DNA of 64,000 nucleotides, taken from NCBI GenBank assembly GCA_947652115.1, contig OX393561.1, forward strand, positions 44,186,233 to 44,250,232. Direction: 5' to 3'. Both the position numbers and the translations under genes were made by a program. This DNA is from Blastomussa wellsi (lineage: Eukaryota; Cnidaria; Anthozoa; Scleractinia; Plerogyridae). The notes below the pieces were generated by a model. It ran no database searches. It was not told the DNA's origin and saw only the letters and a program-made list of their open reading frames with translations. Shown piece after piece: positions 13,101 to 21,482 of this stretch; position 1 is the stretch's first letter, and each line of letters starts with the position of its first letter.

Positions 13101-15541
13101 ACCATGTGATCATTTCCAGCGTTGGGGTCTTTTACAGACATCCAGCTTCTAGAAAAAGCCGCTGATGATAATGTGACTCATGTCCGACGACTTCAACGTT
13201 TTCGAAATCCATACGATGATGATGTTCGTGAACATGACAGGCAAGTTTGGAGTTATGATCGAACATCTCAACAGCCTTTTTGTGCTCACAAACCAGCGTC
13301 TTCAGTGATCTTTCGGTCTGGCCATAGTATACAAAATTGCACTGACTGCAATTGATTCTGTACACTACTCCAGATGATGGACGGTCGGTTTCATCCTGCT
13401 GTTTCGGTCGAGGAAAAAGTCTTCTCTTAATTCTGTTCTTGTAGTTCACGAAACACGTTTGTGAATGATGAGAGATTTCGTAAACCTTATAGTTCTAATC
13501 ACGGGTACCAGTTACAAATATCCTTGAAAGGCGTTTTTGTTAGTACACGGCATTTTAGGTGTTATAATCTACGACAAGTGCATGTCTAAACGGAAGAGAT
13601 CGTCGTAAAGCTCCTTTCCTAACACAACTTGCTGGGATGCAATTCCAATAAGATCTCACTTCATCATAATATTTTCAGAATTTCGATGGCATCGGAATGG
13701 CAAACTTCACGGATTACAAGACGTGGTTTACTATAGAAAACTTTAAATCTTTATTTGTTTGCAAACGATCTGCAAGACTAATGCAATGACTAATGATTGT
13801 ATGAGCTGCAAACTCAAAATTAATTGTTTTATTTCCTTCACGAATCTCGTTCCCAGAGTCTGAGAGACCCTGGGAAGGAGGCTGAAAGTTGACATGGCGT
13901 TAAAAGCAGGAATGGCTCCGGGACACTTGTATTTTTTTTAGACTTTGATTTTTTCGTCTAATAAAGAGAAAAAACAAAGTCAATTGTAAAAGCACAGAGG
14001 TGGAATCGATCCCGGGTCACTCGGATCACGAGCTATTCCCACTAACCTCGAGGACCGGCTGCAGAGCACCGAAAATTTAAGAATTTATCGTGTTACCCTT
14101 ACCATTCTTGAGAGCTAACCGCATAACCGCAGTGCTTAGTAGGCTAACCGGAGTGCTATAGTAGACTAACCGGATTGCTTAATAGGCTAACCGCAGTGCT
14201 CAGTAGGCTAACCGGATTGCTTAGTAGGCTAACCGCAGTGCTCAGTAGGCTAACCGGATTACTTAGTAGGCTAACCGCAGTGTTATAATAGGCTAACCAG
14301 GGTGATTTTGTTGTCTAATTTAGCTAACCAAACTCGTTCCCAGTACATTCCAATCCCGGAGCCATTCCTGTAAGGGACCGATCGTTTATTATGTCCCAGG
14401 GGGGGGGGGGGGGGCGGTGGTTTTTGGAAAGGTGTGGTGTTTCAAAACTGTACCCCCCCCCCAAATTATTCCTTTAGAAAATTATTCCCCCATTCGCAAT
14501 TCTAATTTTAAAAATGTACCCCCCTCCTGACCATGCTTTAAACAATCCAAAGTTCTTTGCTTCATTCCTCACACATAGATATTTTTATCCTATTTATTTA
14601 ATATCTCGTTCATCTTTTCTCTCATTTATTGTTTGTATTTTCTAGAATAAGTTTAGCTGTTGTTGCGTGAATAAAATTTGTTCTGATCATTCTTCTTTAT
14701 AGTTTTATATGCCTGCAGGTAATCTGGTAGGTTAAAGTAAATAATATGTTACATGATAAATCCCTGGCATGGGTACACATTTAATATGGCAACTACCCGA
14801 TGAGGCGGAGGTACAGTATATCTGAATTGCAGAGCAAAAGATTCCAACCCGAAGGTTGGTAGGTTTTGGTAGCAAGCACGAGCACAAAAGGCACGATTCT
14901 CTAGGGGCGTCTGGGGGAATGCCCTCCCCCCAGAAAATTTTACACAAATGTATGCCTCTAAGATGTCATTTCCTGCACTCTGAAAGGTAACAAGGATCGT
15001 CTCGGTTGTAAAACTTTTTAGACTTCCGTTGCTGTGTCAAAAAATTCGCCCCCCCTCACGTTTCTTGCAAGATGAAAATGCAACCTCCAAAATGTATCTT
15101 GTTTCAAAATTGTACCCCCCCCCCCCTCCATAACCACCCCCCCCCCTGGGACGTAATAAACGATCGGTCCCTAATTAAACGCTACTTGAAAGTTGCTGAA
15201 GGAACCTTATTTTAGTATCAAACTTGCTACCATACAATGTAGGCTAATTGAGGTCACCTAACTACAATTAATATATAATATAAACAATATAGGAATTCAC
15301 TGAAATATAAACGAAACAACTCAATCAATCAAAGGATGAAAATCGGTAACCAGTTGTCGCTCTTTAGAAATACTTAAGCATAGATTTTTACGATTTTATT
15401 TCTTCGTTTAATCCTTTGTTTTAGTCTCAATAGGGAAGATATACCAAAGCGAGACAGTCATCGGCAGGAGAAATTTTTCATCGGCGTATTAAAATTTTGA
15501 GCAAGATTTGTTAATCTGCAGCTGGCCCCGGTTGTTCAAAG

Positions 15542-15578
<37 letters not shown>

Positions 15579-17198
15579 GTGGATACGTGTTCGCAAAACA
15601 AACTGCAATATCCACCGGATAGTGATTCAGTATCCAGTGGATAGCGTTATCCACTCTTTGAACAACCGGGGTCTTTCCACTCCAACTTTATCATACATTG
15701 TTTAGTAATACTATCCTTTTTGTCATTGTGAATTTCAGCAAACTGCGACATCCCTGACGTCGCTAAGCAGGTGTTTACAGAGTGCAAGCCAGATGTCTTA
15801 AGTGGACATGAAGACACCGATGCCTATCACCAAGGATGGAAGATGCAACCAGTGGCCAAACTCAACCATACTTTCGCATCACCATGGAAATACCTGAGCG
15901 GAAAGGATTCTAAAACTGATTACATGTCATGGGGACGAAAACTGAATTCTTTTCGCGGTGGAGGATACATAGCCTACCTAAGAGACGACAAGAAAAGCAC
16001 ACTCCATTTCATTAATTCGCTCAAGGCACATCGCTGGATAGACGATCTTACAAGAGTAGTTTTTCTTGAATTTTCAATCTACAACGCAAACGTGAACATT
16101 CTAGCAGCGCTGATATTTTCCATAGAATTTTCCTCTTTCGGCGGCGCATTTCCACGTTTTGATATGTATCAATTTCGTTTATATCGGTATTTTACCCCTT
16201 TTCAGTTCTTGTATCTTGTTGCTGAAATAATATTTGTCGTCTTTGTGGCGCAACTTATCTATCGAGTGGGACACCTTATCTTCAGAGATCGCTGGAACTA
16301 CTTTAAATCTTTCTGGAACTACACTGATCTTCTTTTAATCCTATTCTCGCTGATAACCATTGCTTTATACGTTGTGCGTGAGAAACACCTTAACAATGCC
16401 ATCGAGGCGATTCGAGAAAATCCAAACACGTTTTACGGGTTTCTCACGATCGCCTTCTACGACGAATACATAGCTTACTTTTCTTGTCTTATTGTCCTCG
16501 TTCCTACTATCCAGTTCTTACAGTTCCTCAAGTTTAACAAGAGCTTTATGATTTTTTACTCTACACTGGCAAGAATACGAGGTGACATTTCAGGATTCGC
16601 CTTTGTGTTCTTTGTGAGTATGATGTGCTTCACTTACTGGGCTTATACCATGCTGATAACTGTGGCCGAGGTTTTTAGCACGTTCACTGGGACCTTTTAC
16701 AGTATGGTTGCCATGTTGTTGGGAAAATTCAGCTTCCGTCTCTTATCGCCTGGGCAGGCTTTAACAGCTACTGTCGGACCTCTCTTCACTTATGCCTTTA
16801 CTTGTGCAAACGTGTTCCTTATATTAAACATTATTCTAACAATCATCACCATCGGCTTCAAGGAATCGCGTGAAGACGAACGCTTCCAACAAAGCGAATA
16901 TGAAATAATAGAGTTTATCGTTTCCTTCTTTAAAGGCGCTTTGGGTCTTCTTCCGCCCTACATACCGCCACAGCCACAAATTGAGCCCCCAGCAAAGGAA
17001 AAACACTTAACTTACTTTCAATGGAAGTTATGTACCAGTTACGTCAGTCGGAGTCAGTTTCCACGCTTGTTGAACTTTGCTAATGACGCGTATTTAGAAG
17101 ATTTTGTGGACGAATTAGAAATGGTTGCAAGTTTACTAAATATGCCGCAGTCGAGAAAGCTTCTTTATGAAATAACTCGCATGAAGCAAGGCTTTTAG
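7191..17198 (+). CDS. Polycystin-1-like protein with PLAT domain (3' part of gene)
   Basis: Exons 7191-7397, 8440-10428, 12713-12884 and 15739-17198 join in frame at GT-AG sites and give 1275 residues plus stop TAG. In order: TM1 (about residue 38-60), PLAT/LH2 domain (about 80-190, with YTGSGRHSATTANVF), TM2-3 (about 248-312), a long acidic cytoplasmic loop, TM4-6 (about 567-707), extracellular polycystin/TOP domain, then TM7-11 (about 944-1160) with a pore loop near 1105-1125. Eleven helices with PLAT after TM1 is the polycystin-1/PKD1L plan rather than PKD2. Such proteins sit in cilia or plasma membrane as receptor-channel subunits, usually with a PKD2-type partner. The pore reads LGKFSF where PKD2 has LGD. 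Upstream REJ/GPS exons were not found, so the start is unknown; ATGs inside exons 2 and 4 are not starts. Closest named relatives are probably PKD1L2-like. Confidence 0.9.
7570..7690 (+). repeat. Dispersed repeat (copy 1, related to 28083-28190)
   Basis: The order of blocks GCACCTCTT, GGTGGCTCT, TTTTGGATTTT and a CACGTG-containing end is shared with 28083-28190 in the same orientation. It lies in intron 1 of the polycystin-like gene. The minus-strand open frame over 7494-7814 is a by-product of this repeat. Confidence 0.55.
8283..8325. repeat. Short inverted repeat
   Basis: CTTCGTCACGCAATC and GATTGCGTGACGAG form a hairpin about 100 bases before the acceptor of polycystin-like exon 2. It resembles other short fold-back pieces in the window. 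No function can be assigned. Confidence 0.5.
11942..12004. repeat. (TTA)n-type microsatellite
   Basis: Imperfect run of ATT/ATC trinucleotides in intron 2 of the polycystin-like gene. Confidence 0.85.
12234..12470. mobile_element. Non-autonomous TIR element (AGACTGCTAGCAGTC ends)
   Basis: Both ends carry AGACTGCTAGCAGT in inverted orientation, and the similarity continues inward through CGATAGTCGCG/CGCGACTAT. The interior is GC-rich (GCGCGCG stretches) against an AT-rich background. It is 237 bp with no coding capacity and lies in polycystin-like intron 2. Confidence 0.8.
12930..13450 (-). mobile_element. Penelope-like retroelement remnant with GIY-YIG domain
   Basis: On the minus strand, 13449-13141 encodes a GIY-YIG-type endonuclease end: GVVYRINCSQCNFVYYGQT, then RSLKTLVCEHKKAV and an HVHEHHHRMDFENVEV segment. 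A one-base shift near 13140 moves the rest (WMSVKDPNAGNDHMVIP) to another frame, ending near 13055. Downstream at about 12945-12985 lies CTGATGA plus CGAAACGTC, a hammerhead-like motif as known from Penelope-like pseudo-LTRs. The reverse transcriptase part is not seen, so this is a 5'-truncated, decayed copy in intron 3 of the polycystin-like gene, antisense to it. Confidence 0.8.
13995..14062 (-). repeat. tRNA-derived SINE-like fragment
   Basis: On the minus strand an A-box-like GGTTAGTGGGAATAGCTCG is followed by a B-box-like GGGATCGATTCCACC. The fold is incomplete as a tRNA and no acceptor stem is evident. Probably a SINE head. Confidence 0.45.
14128..14320 (+). repeat. 21-bp minisatellite, about nine copies
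   Basis: Units of the form AGTAGGCTAACCGGATTGCTT alternate with a variant containing CCGCAGTGCTC, forming a two-unit higher-order pattern. The array lies in intron 3 of the polycystin-like gene. Direct adjacent units without spacers exclude a CRISPR-like arrangement. Confidence 0.9.
14374..15171. mobile_element. Harbinger-like non-autonomous DNA transposon with TAA duplication
   Basis: Ends are inverted: GGGACCGATCGTTTATTA on the left and its reverse complement on the right (ending 15171). The trinucleotide TAA flanks both sides (14371-14373 and 15172-15174). A 3-bp TWA duplication with GGG-starting ends is characteristic of the PIF/Harbinger superfamily. Just inside each end is a long G (left) or C (right) homopolymer. 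The 798-bp body encodes no transposase that I can see, so it is non-autonomous. Confidence 0.75.
15526..15671. repeat. Palindromic fold-back element
   Basis: CCCCGGTTGTTCAAAG at the left is mirrored at the right end, and the inner blocks GTGGATAACGCTATCCAC and TCCAGTGGATA recur in inverted form, giving a nearly complete 146-bp hairpin. It ends 67 bases before the acceptor of the last polycystin-like exon. Confidence 0.85.
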
Positions 17199-17440
17199 AT
17201 AAACTTTACGCAACTTTACGCAACAATAAATACCGTAATAGCTATTTTTAAAGTGTAAATTTACTATTTGGCGTTACTAAAATTAGAAGATCGATAACAT
17301 AAAATGTTTTTTCATCCTCTCTGAGAAATAATTAGAACTTGATAAAGGAATGATGGATCCTGTACGGACGCTGTCGATACTCGCCAGGGGAATGTTTGTT
17401 CAGTAGTTTGTATCGTCAGCGTTACATCAGGTTGTGCTAA

Positions 17441-17622
17441 TAGGCCATTTTCGACTTACCTTTTACTTCTGTTTCGAAGCGAGTCTTCATGCGAAACCAT
17501 TCATATGAAAATGAGTTCAACCTGCAAGTTCATTTTCATGCAAATCAAACTCATTTTCATATGAATGGTTTTGCACGATTACTCGTTTTGAATCAGAGGT
17601 AAAAGGTAACTCGGAAATGGTC
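17441..17622. mobile_element. MITE family A, copy 1 (CATTCATATGAAAATGAG core)
   Basis: TAGGCCATTTTCGACTTACC at the left matches the reverse complement of the right end, and the inner block CATTCATATGAAAATGAG is mirrored too. Related copies lie at 28521-28829 and 44716-44880. Confidence 0.75.
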
Positions 17623-17717
17623 GATTAAAACTAGCCTCCCTAACCTCCCTTTGATTACGCCCAGCCTATTCCCCAGCCGTTCTCGGCCCGGTCAAACCTG
17701 GAACTTTCAACAAGCCA

Positions 17718-17752
17718 CCCTAAAGAAGGCAGCACTGCCGAAACGTCGGTGA
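17718..17752 (+). ncRNA. Hammerhead-like motif (Penelope-like type)
   Basis: CTAAAGA, a short stem GGCAG-CA-CTGCC, then GAAAC and GTCGGTG follow the hammerhead order CUGANGA, stem II, GAAA, stem III. The first core block departs from consensus, so catalytic activity is doubtful. It is probably the remnant of a Penelope-like pseudo-LTR. Confidence 0.35.
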
Positions 17753-18190
17753 ACACAATCGAACTTAAATAGCGTTAAAAAATACCAAAACTTTTGTATC
17801 ACCGGTCAAACCTGGTGCCTACCGTGAGCGGTGACGTCACTGCAAACCTTGCCCGCCACTCCCCAGACTTCGCGCGGTTAACGAAGCAAGAGAGAACGCC
17901 TAGGGACTAGGCTTGCGTGCATGCCCACTGTTGATACTAGATGTATTATCCATCTAGACGGATTATTTGTCTCTAGAATAAATCGGGCCATGAATAGAAG
18001 ACGAATGGAGAGTCTTGACGGATTCTTCGTCAAAGTATTATAAATTGTCGAAAGCTCCTCGCTTCTCGTTTACGCACGGAAGGATCCACTGCCCTAAAAT
18101 CACCCAAATTACAAGAACTTTTATTCATCATTATTGCAGCTGTTATTATAATGTTAGTAAGAAAAACTATTCGAACATCTATATTACTCG

Positions 18191-18930
18191 CAACCTCGTT
18201 CCCAGGGTCTCTCATCTGAATAGACGCGATGAATCATAAAACTTGTAACAAACGTAGAAATGTTTTATTTATGTTAACTAATAATTCATGTTTGCTTTGT
18301 AGCTCTTAGTCTATTTTTATTTTATATAGATATTTCTATTTTTATAAGCGTTTCTGAAACCGTTTACAAGCGTTTGCATACAGTTTATGATAGTTTTTAT
18401 TGCGTTATTAAGCGTTTCTGAAACCTTTTATACGCGCATTCTACACTTAAAAGCGCTTCCTCACCTGGTTTAGAAGCGTTTTTCTACCATTTTTAGGCGT
18501 TTTCTTTTTATTTATGAGCGTTTCAGAAACCATTGATAAGCGCTTTTTCCTTTTTTTAAGCGTTTTTCTACCGTTTAGAATCGCTTTTTCCTACCGCTCT
18601 TAGTCTATTTTATTTTATATAGATATTTCTATCTTTCTCTGGAATCATCTTGAATACGTAATTTCCGCCACTCCTAAAACTTTCGAAATACGTATTGCGA
18701 CACCACTATAATATAATATTGAAATTTCATGTTAAAAAATTAGTAACATCTAAACCTGAAGAAGGCTGGTCTGGCCTGCCGAAATATTGTTCAAAATATA
18801 TCACGTTGCTTCAGCCTTGCAGTAGTCTTTGACTTATCATCGTTTATTAATCTCTCATCCTGCCGCCCTCCTCCTCTCTCGATCCAGGAGGGAGGGAAGA
18901 TGAGAGACCCTGGGAACGAGCTCGAGGTTG
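18191..18930. mobile_element. TIR element with CAACCTCG ends and internal degenerate repeats
   Basis: CAACCTCGTTCCCAGGGTCT at the left matches the inverted right end (with a few extra bases). Inside are direct repeats at about 18301-18345 and 18597-18638 (block CTCTTAGTCTATTTT) that bracket an array of degenerate units such as AAGCGTTTCTGAAACC (18345-18596), then a Penelope-like motif and a hairpin near 18852-18906. This looks like nested insertions within one TIR element. Confidence 0.55.
18754..18790 (+). ncRNA. Hammerhead-like motif (Penelope-like type)
   Basis: CCTGAAGAAGGCTGG, GGCCTGCC and GAAATATTG follow the hammerhead order, with a poorly conserved first core block. It probably marks the end of a decayed Penelope-like copy adjoining the degenerate repeat array. 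Confidence 0.3.
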
Positions 18931-19041
18931 TGCTCGACGACATCCTTTCCAAGGCTTTAGACCCTTCATGTGACTCACCTTTTTGGGTGAGATGAGGTCA
19001 AAACGCACGTTCTCGTTCATGCAATGCTCAGTTTCGTTCCT

Positions 19042-19206
19042 TCATTCTCGTCCCGAGAGCCCACGATCCTTCTGGTCTGCGCCAGGGATCGGCGATTCAC
19101 GGACTCATTGTCAGATTGGGCTAAGATCAACTACTCATGCTCACAACTTAAGGGCGACCAAAGGTCTGCAGACCAGAAGGGTCGTGAGCTCTGGGAACGA
19201 GAATGG
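19042..19206. mobile_element. MITE family B copy (ATTCTCGTCCC ends)
   Basis: ATTCTCGTCCCGAGAGC at the left is mirrored by GAGCTCTGGGAACGAGAAT at the right, and ACGATCCTTCTGGTCTGC is mirrored inside. The same end type is seen at 27258-27378 and 27773-28054. Confidence 0.75.
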
Positions 19207-19467
19207 GTTTCGAACTGAAGTCACGCAACATTCGAATGATAACGTTTAAAAAGCAACAAAAGAGGCAAGAGATATCACGAGATACAACAAAATCAATCAG
19301 ATAAGTTTTCAAAAGCCTCAGTGAATTCTTGATGGCGCTGGATTGTGCAGTACAAAGCTGGCTACACGCTATTTAACGTCACGTCTCAAAGCGTCTAACA
19401 CAAATAGCGTTATGTCATATTTCAGGTGTTTCACTTTCATTTCCGGTGTTGCATTTCACTTCCTCTT

Positions 19468-20595
19468 TCACCTGATTCTTTCATATTTTTCACCGCGCTT
19501 TTTGTTTGGACTACCAAGAAAGCACCTCAATAAAATTCTCTTGAATGCTCGTCGATATTCCTTATTGTTGAAGCAGTAAAGAGCAGGGTTAATAGAAGAC
19601 GCAGAAAGCGCCACCGTACGGGCCACGTTGTACATGATTCCATAGTTCTCTTCCGGTTGTGTTAGGCGGAGATAGAAAAGCAGAAACCACCCTGAGGTAA
19701 AAACAAATAGTACCATCACGATAGTGCGAGCAAAACGCCTCTCTATAGTATTATTCTCAGCCTGACTCTCTAGTGAGTCCCCTTGCTCTGCCGCCTCAAT
19801 TCGTCTGTTGTCTTGTTTTTGTGAAGCCAGCCATTTCCGCTGTTTGAAGACTTGATAGTAAACAACAGCATAACACACGATCATTTCGACGTAGCAAATG
19901 CCGAATACGGCAGCGGTGAGGTAAGATGTTATTTCTTTGTCGATGGTGAGTCTTATAACAGAATATGCACAAGCTAACACCCACACGACAGCTAGAAAGA
20001 TTTTCTTTCTCATTGTCACTGTATTCTTATAGTCAACCTTGGGCGACACGAACAAACACCGATCAAGCGCGATCAAAGCCAAGGTCAACAACGAGACTGC
20101 ACAAGCAAAGTTACCAACTACACGGAAGCCTAAATCCACGTCCGGGAGACATCGGGAGTTAATTCGTGCGATAATCAGGGCGATGAAAAGCGGTTGATCA
20201 ACAAGAGCAATAGCCAGGTCCGCGGCAGCCAGGCTGGTGATGAAGTAATGGAAGCTGGAGGTCATGCCTCGAGTGGTAAACACTGCTATACAAACTAACA
20301 AGTTACCTAGAGTGCCAATAATACTTGAACATATGTTGATTCCCACAAGAGATTTCGCCACCACCACATGGTCAGCCAAGGAGTACTCAGAAGGACAGTT
20401 TGACACAGGGGAGGAGAGATTTGTGGCCAGCATTGTGAACTCGCCTGTGAGAAGTATCTTCGCAGCCTCTGGAAGCTTTCCTTTCGAGCAGAAATTCCGG
20501 TTTGAATTTCCGGAATTTCCCATTGGCGAATGGAACAGACTAATCCAGACACCATTGGCTGTTTCATGCAACGAAGTTGAATTCCAATTGATCAT
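19468..20595 (-). CDS. Class A (rhodopsin-family) G protein-coupled receptor, intronless
   Basis: Single open frame of 375 residues. Seven hydrophobic helices are visible: TM1 with GTLGNLLVC (GN motif), TM2 with LAAADLAIAL (LAxxD), TM3 ending DRCLF in place of DRY, TM4 around VVWVLAC, TM5 around YVEMIVCYAVVYYQV without the usual proline, TM6 with SGWFLLFYL and no CWxP, and TM7 with SSINPALYCF (NPxxY). A basic C-tail KRILLRCF follows. N-terminal NXS/T sites are present. A later in-frame Met (MLATNLSS) is an alternative start; the first Met leaves an unusually long N-terminus. It acts at the plasma membrane; the ligand is unknown. It could belong to the adenosine/melanocortin-like cluster of cnidarian receptors, but I cannot decide by eye. 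Confidence 0.88.
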   Translation of the reverse strand: MINWNSTSLHETANGVWISLFHSPMGNSGNSNRNFCSKGKLPEAAKILLTGEFTMLATNLSSPVSNCPSEYSLADHVVVAKSLVGINICSSIIGTLGNLLVCIAVFTTRGMTSSFHYFITSLAAADLAIALVDQPLFIALIIARINSRCLPDVDLGFRVVGNFACAVSLLTLALIALDRCLFVSPKVDYKNTVTMRKKIFLAVVWVLACAYSVIRLTIDKEITSYLTAAVFGICYVEMIVCYAVVYYQVFKQRKWLASQKQDNRRIEAAEQGDSLESQAENNTIERRFARTIVMVLFVFTSGWFLLFYLRLTQPEENYGIMYNVARTVALSASSINPALYCFNNKEYRRAFKRILLRCFLGSPNKKRGEKYERIR

Positions 20596-20826
20596 TATAT
20601 TACTGATTGCGAAATGACTGTGCCTTCACATTTGCAAAAATGAGTTTGAGAGTCGACCATTTCCATTTTCGTGACAAGAGAAAAATAAGAAACCCACAAC
20701 GGCAACGAAAAGAGCACCAAATGATGAGCAGAACAATCAGTTCTGCACGCGCGTTATAAATCCATCTTGGTACATTTCTTTACTGTTCTCTACAAAACAA
20801 CAACGATAACTAACCAAGGAAACCCA

Positions 20827-20873
20827 TAGCCTGCGTGCAGCCGTCTCCTATTTCCTTGGCTGCACGCAGGCTA
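20827..20873. repeat. Perfect 16-bp-arm hairpin
   Basis: TAGCCTGCGTGCAGCC and GGCTGCACGCAGGCTA are exact reverse complements with a 15-base loop, 230 bases upstream of the GPCR start codon. The motif resembles the end of a dispersed coral repeat. No terminator role is expected here. Confidence 0.85.
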
Positions 20874-21280
20874 GGAAACCCCATGAAGGAAGTTAAGCGG
20901 AATACAAAATGGTGCATGCTTTTTCCAAAATTTCCGAAAAAGAGGACAGCCTAGCAAGGTAGACCTAAATTTTCGAAAGTTTCTACCCAAAATCGATTTT
21001 GCTCCTGGAATAAGTGCATTTATAGCATTCAGAAGCACTTTCCTTACCACTTATAATCGTTTTCTCTACCTTTTATAATCGTTTGATTACAATGTATGGG
21101 GTTTTCCAATTTAACCGTTTCTCAACTTGAACCGCCTGTAAACGATAATTTTCCTACCGTTTTACAGGCGTTAGACCATAAATGTTAGACTCCTTCTTAA
21201 TTCCCTTCATATTTTTAATTTCCTACATATTTTCACACTACTACTACTATATATGCAATCAATTCTATCATGCACTTCGA

Positions 21281-21318
21281 ACTTGATAATGATGACATGG
21301 AGTCATCGAAACGTCGTT
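21281..21318 (+). ncRNA. Hammerhead-like motif (Penelope-like type)
   Basis: CTTGATAAT, the perfect stem GATGAC-ATGGA-GTCATC, then GAAACGTCG follow hammerhead order. This is the best stem II of the candidates in the window. Degenerate repeats of the form ATAATCGTTT precede it (21030-21180), similar to the array near 18.4 kb. Confidence 0.45.
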
Positions 21319-21482
21319 CTATTTTTATATCGCTTATATTTATTTTAATTATTTTACAATTCACCGTTTTCACTATTGTACAGAGAGGACTTTACAATAC
21401 GTTTTTATCTAGCCCTCTCAGCATGATCAGTTTGTGGTAAATTGCCTAACATTGCCTGCCCTAGCCCCGTCAGGCTTTATAT

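Noticed and set aside
14128..14320. CRISPR-like repeat array
   Set aside because: Units abut without unique spacers, and the host is eukaryotic; it is a minisatellite.
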